The notes under the pieces: model-generated
The model's input: only the letters and a program-made list of their open reading frames with translations
What the model was told of the DNA's origin: nothing
Database searches by the model: none
Made by a program: the position numbers and the translations under genes
Shown: one piece after another, positions 6,103-7,543 of the stretch
How positions within the stretch are numbered: position 1 is the first letter of the stretch
How the letters are laid out: each line of letters begins with the position of its first letter
Source: Myxococcales bacterium
Lineage (GTDB): Bacteria; Myxococcota; Bradymonadia; UBA7976; UBA1532
Direction of reading: 5' to 3'
Length of the DNA stretch: 7,543 nt
Assembly: GCA_020430675.1 (NCBI GenBank)
Contig: JAGQJJ010000171.1
Span: forward strand, 1 to 7,543

Positions 6103-7543
6103 CTAGCGGGTGGGCGCGACCATTCGGCGCAGGTCGCGCAGGATGGTGTCGGCGTCGAGGTCGCGCTGCGGGTCGCCGGCGAGCTGGCGGTCGGCGACTT
6201 CGAAGGTGAAATGCGCGCGGCGCCAGCGGCCGCTCTCGAGCAGCGCGAGGCGCATCTGCTTCTGCAGCAGGTCGCGCAGGCGCTCGGGCGTCAGGAAGCC
6301 GGCCTCGATGGCCAGGCGGCCCAGCGGCGTCCAGCGGTTGCGCTGGTGCTGGCGCTCGACGAGCTGCTCGACCTGCTCGCCGCTGACCAGCCCCGAGGCG
6401 CGGATGACGTCGCCGAGGCGCGCGGTGTTGGTATTGGTCGCGCCGGTGAGCAGGCCGTCGACGAGGCGGATCTCGGCGAGGCCCTCGGGCGCGATCAGGC
6501 GAAACGCGCCGGTGATGCGCTCCTGCGCCGCCATTTCGAGCAGCTGCACCAGGTTGATGCGCCCCAGGCGGCCGCAGAGGCCGACGCTGAGCACCTGCTC
6601 GCTGCCGCGGCGCGGACCCGCTTGGGCCAGACCGTCGATCGCCGCGCCGAGCAGCTTGATCAGGCGCGGGTCGGTGCTGGTCGTCAGGCCGTTGAGCAGC
6701 TCGCCGGCGGCTTCGACGAAGTCTTCGGCGCGCATGAGAAGCTGGCCGAGCCGCAGCCGGGCGCGCACATCGGTCGGCGTGCGCTCGAGGTGCTGGCGCT
6801 GGGCGCGGATGCGGGCTTCGAGGCGCGGGTCGCGGGTGGACCCCTCGATGCGCGGCGCGCGCATCTTGGCCCCGACCATGGTCGGTTCAACCTCGCGGGC
6901 GTCTTCGACCCCGCTGAGCAGGGCGGCGAGCGGCAGCCGCGCGGGGCGGCGCCCGGGCGGCATGGGCGGCTCGGCCTGGGTGCGCAGGGTGAACCAGCCC
7001 GCGTTCCAGCGCAGAAGCTCGTCGACGGTTTCGAAGACCTGGTCGATGACCGCGGCGTTGACGTTGGGCGCGTCGAAGAGGCCGGCGTCGATGAGGCGGT
7101 CGAGCAGGGCTTCGCCGTTGTCCTGCGCCCATGCGGTGTCGCCGAGGCGCGCGCGTTGCTCGGGGCGCAGGCGGTCGCCCTGTTGCAGCACGGTCGCGAG
7201 CGAGGCGCGGTTGCTGGCGGTGGCGCCGGTGAGCCGGCCCGAGCGGAAGCTGACCTCGCCGGTGCCGTGCAGCGAGTTGAGCGACAGGCAGCCGGTCAGG
7301 CGCGCGGCCTCCATGAAGCGCAGCAGGCGCGGCACCCAGAAGAGGCCCAGGCTGCCGGCGACCAGCGCGGTGCTCTTCGGGCCGCGCTCGACGTTGGCCG
7401 GCACCATGTCGTCGATCGACTCTTCCTTCGGCTCGTCGGTCTGGCCCGGCGGGCGCCAGCGCTGCAAGGCGTCGGAGGTGGTCAGCAGCGGGTCGGTGCG
7501 CGGCGCGGCGCCCCAGCCGGTGGGCACCAGCGCCGGCTGCGCG
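6103..7543 (-). CDS. Protein with two DUF4388/PATAN domains, 5' end outside the window
   Basis: The frame is open to the window edge, so the true start is probably further right. A GTG at 7527 and an ATG at 7407 are possible internal starts, but neither has a well-spaced ribosome binding site. Numbering from GTG 7527, a first DUF4388-type domain starts near residue 58 (SLGLFWVPRLLRFMEAARLTG, then EVSFRSGRLTGATA at 91-104) and runs to about 182. A charged linker follows, then a TPR-like helical segment at about 235-280 (RLRLGQLLMRAEDFVEAAGEL at 257-277). A second DUF4388-type domain begins near 314 (VGLCGRLGRINLVQLLEMA, with AEIRLVDGLLTGATN at 351-365). Its helical tail contains two related LG(D/R)xxIxxGxxxxEx motifs at 371-385 and 402-416. 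PATAN domains are found in bacterial signalling and gliding or regulatory proteins and are thought to mediate protein interactions. No catalytic domain is visible; one may lie upstream, off the window. Confidence 0.85.
   Translation of the reverse strand, partial: AQPALVPTGWGAAPRTDPLLTTSDALQRWRPPGQTDEPKEESIDDMVPANVERGPKSTALVAGSLGLFWVPRLLRFMEAARLTGCLSLNSLHGTGEVSFRSGRLTGATASNRASLATVLQQGDRLRPEQRARLGDTAWAQDNGEALLDRLIDAGLFDAPNVNAAVIDQVFETVDELLRWNAGWFTLRTQAEPPMPPGRRPARLPLAALLSGVEDAREVEPTMVGAKMRAPRIEGSTRDPRLEARIRAQRQHLERTPTDVRARLRLGQLLMRAEDFVEAAGELLNGLTTSTDPRLIKLLGAAIDGLAQAGPRRGSEQVLSVGLCGRLGRINLVQLLEMAAQERITGAFRLIAPEGLAEIRLVDGLLTGATNTNTARLGDVIRASGLVSGEQVEQLVERQHQRNRWTPLGRLAIEAGFLTPERLRDLLQKQMRLALLESGRWRRAHFTFEVADRQLAGDPQRDLDADTILRDLRRMVAPTR

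Noticed and set aside
5801..6106. Possible 101-residue plus-strand gene across the repeat
   Set aside because: It is antisense to the LMF1-like start region, is made largely of repeat sequence and is Arg-rich without a domain.

Overview
The window is very GC-rich and has the strong G/C third-position bias, compact gene packing and large shadow reading frames of a high-GC bacterium. A DUF4388/PATAN-domain protein, lipoproteins with no recognisable family and a bacterial lipase-maturation-factor homologue together suggest Myxococcota or a related deltaproteobacterial lineage. That placement is inference; there is no rRNA or marker gene to confirm it.

Layout. Positions 1-318 hold no credible gene, only several GC-rich hairpins. 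Positions 319-4034 on the plus strand carry a tight three-gene cluster. Two tandem paralogous lipoprotein genes (319-1758 and 1755-3050) overlap by 4 bases. A zinc-independent NADPH:quinone oxidoreductase of the PIG3 type (3054-4034) follows after 3 bases. This cluster converges, across a 24-base gap, on a minus-strand gene (5825 down to 4059) for a complete multi-pass membrane protein of the lipase maturation factor (LMF1) family. Positions 5826-6102 are an intergenic stretch filled by repeats: a 216-bp unit with imperfect 19-bp terminal inverted repeats, next to a 43-bp copy that looks internally deleted. Positions 6103-7543 hold a minus-strand gene with two DUF4388/PATAN domains, open at the right edge of the window.

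Function. The two lipoproteins share all eight cysteines outside their signal peptides and similar N- and C-terminal motifs, so they probably arose by duplication and act outside the cytoplasm, perhaps together. Their link to the oxidoreductase is by operon position only. The LMF1-like protein (membrane, predicted folding or maturation role) and the PATAN protein (probable signalling scaffold) have no demonstrated connection to the lipoproteins. I see no defence system, CRISPR array, tRNA, rRNA or transposase. The least explained items are the lipoprotein pair and the nested repeat element.
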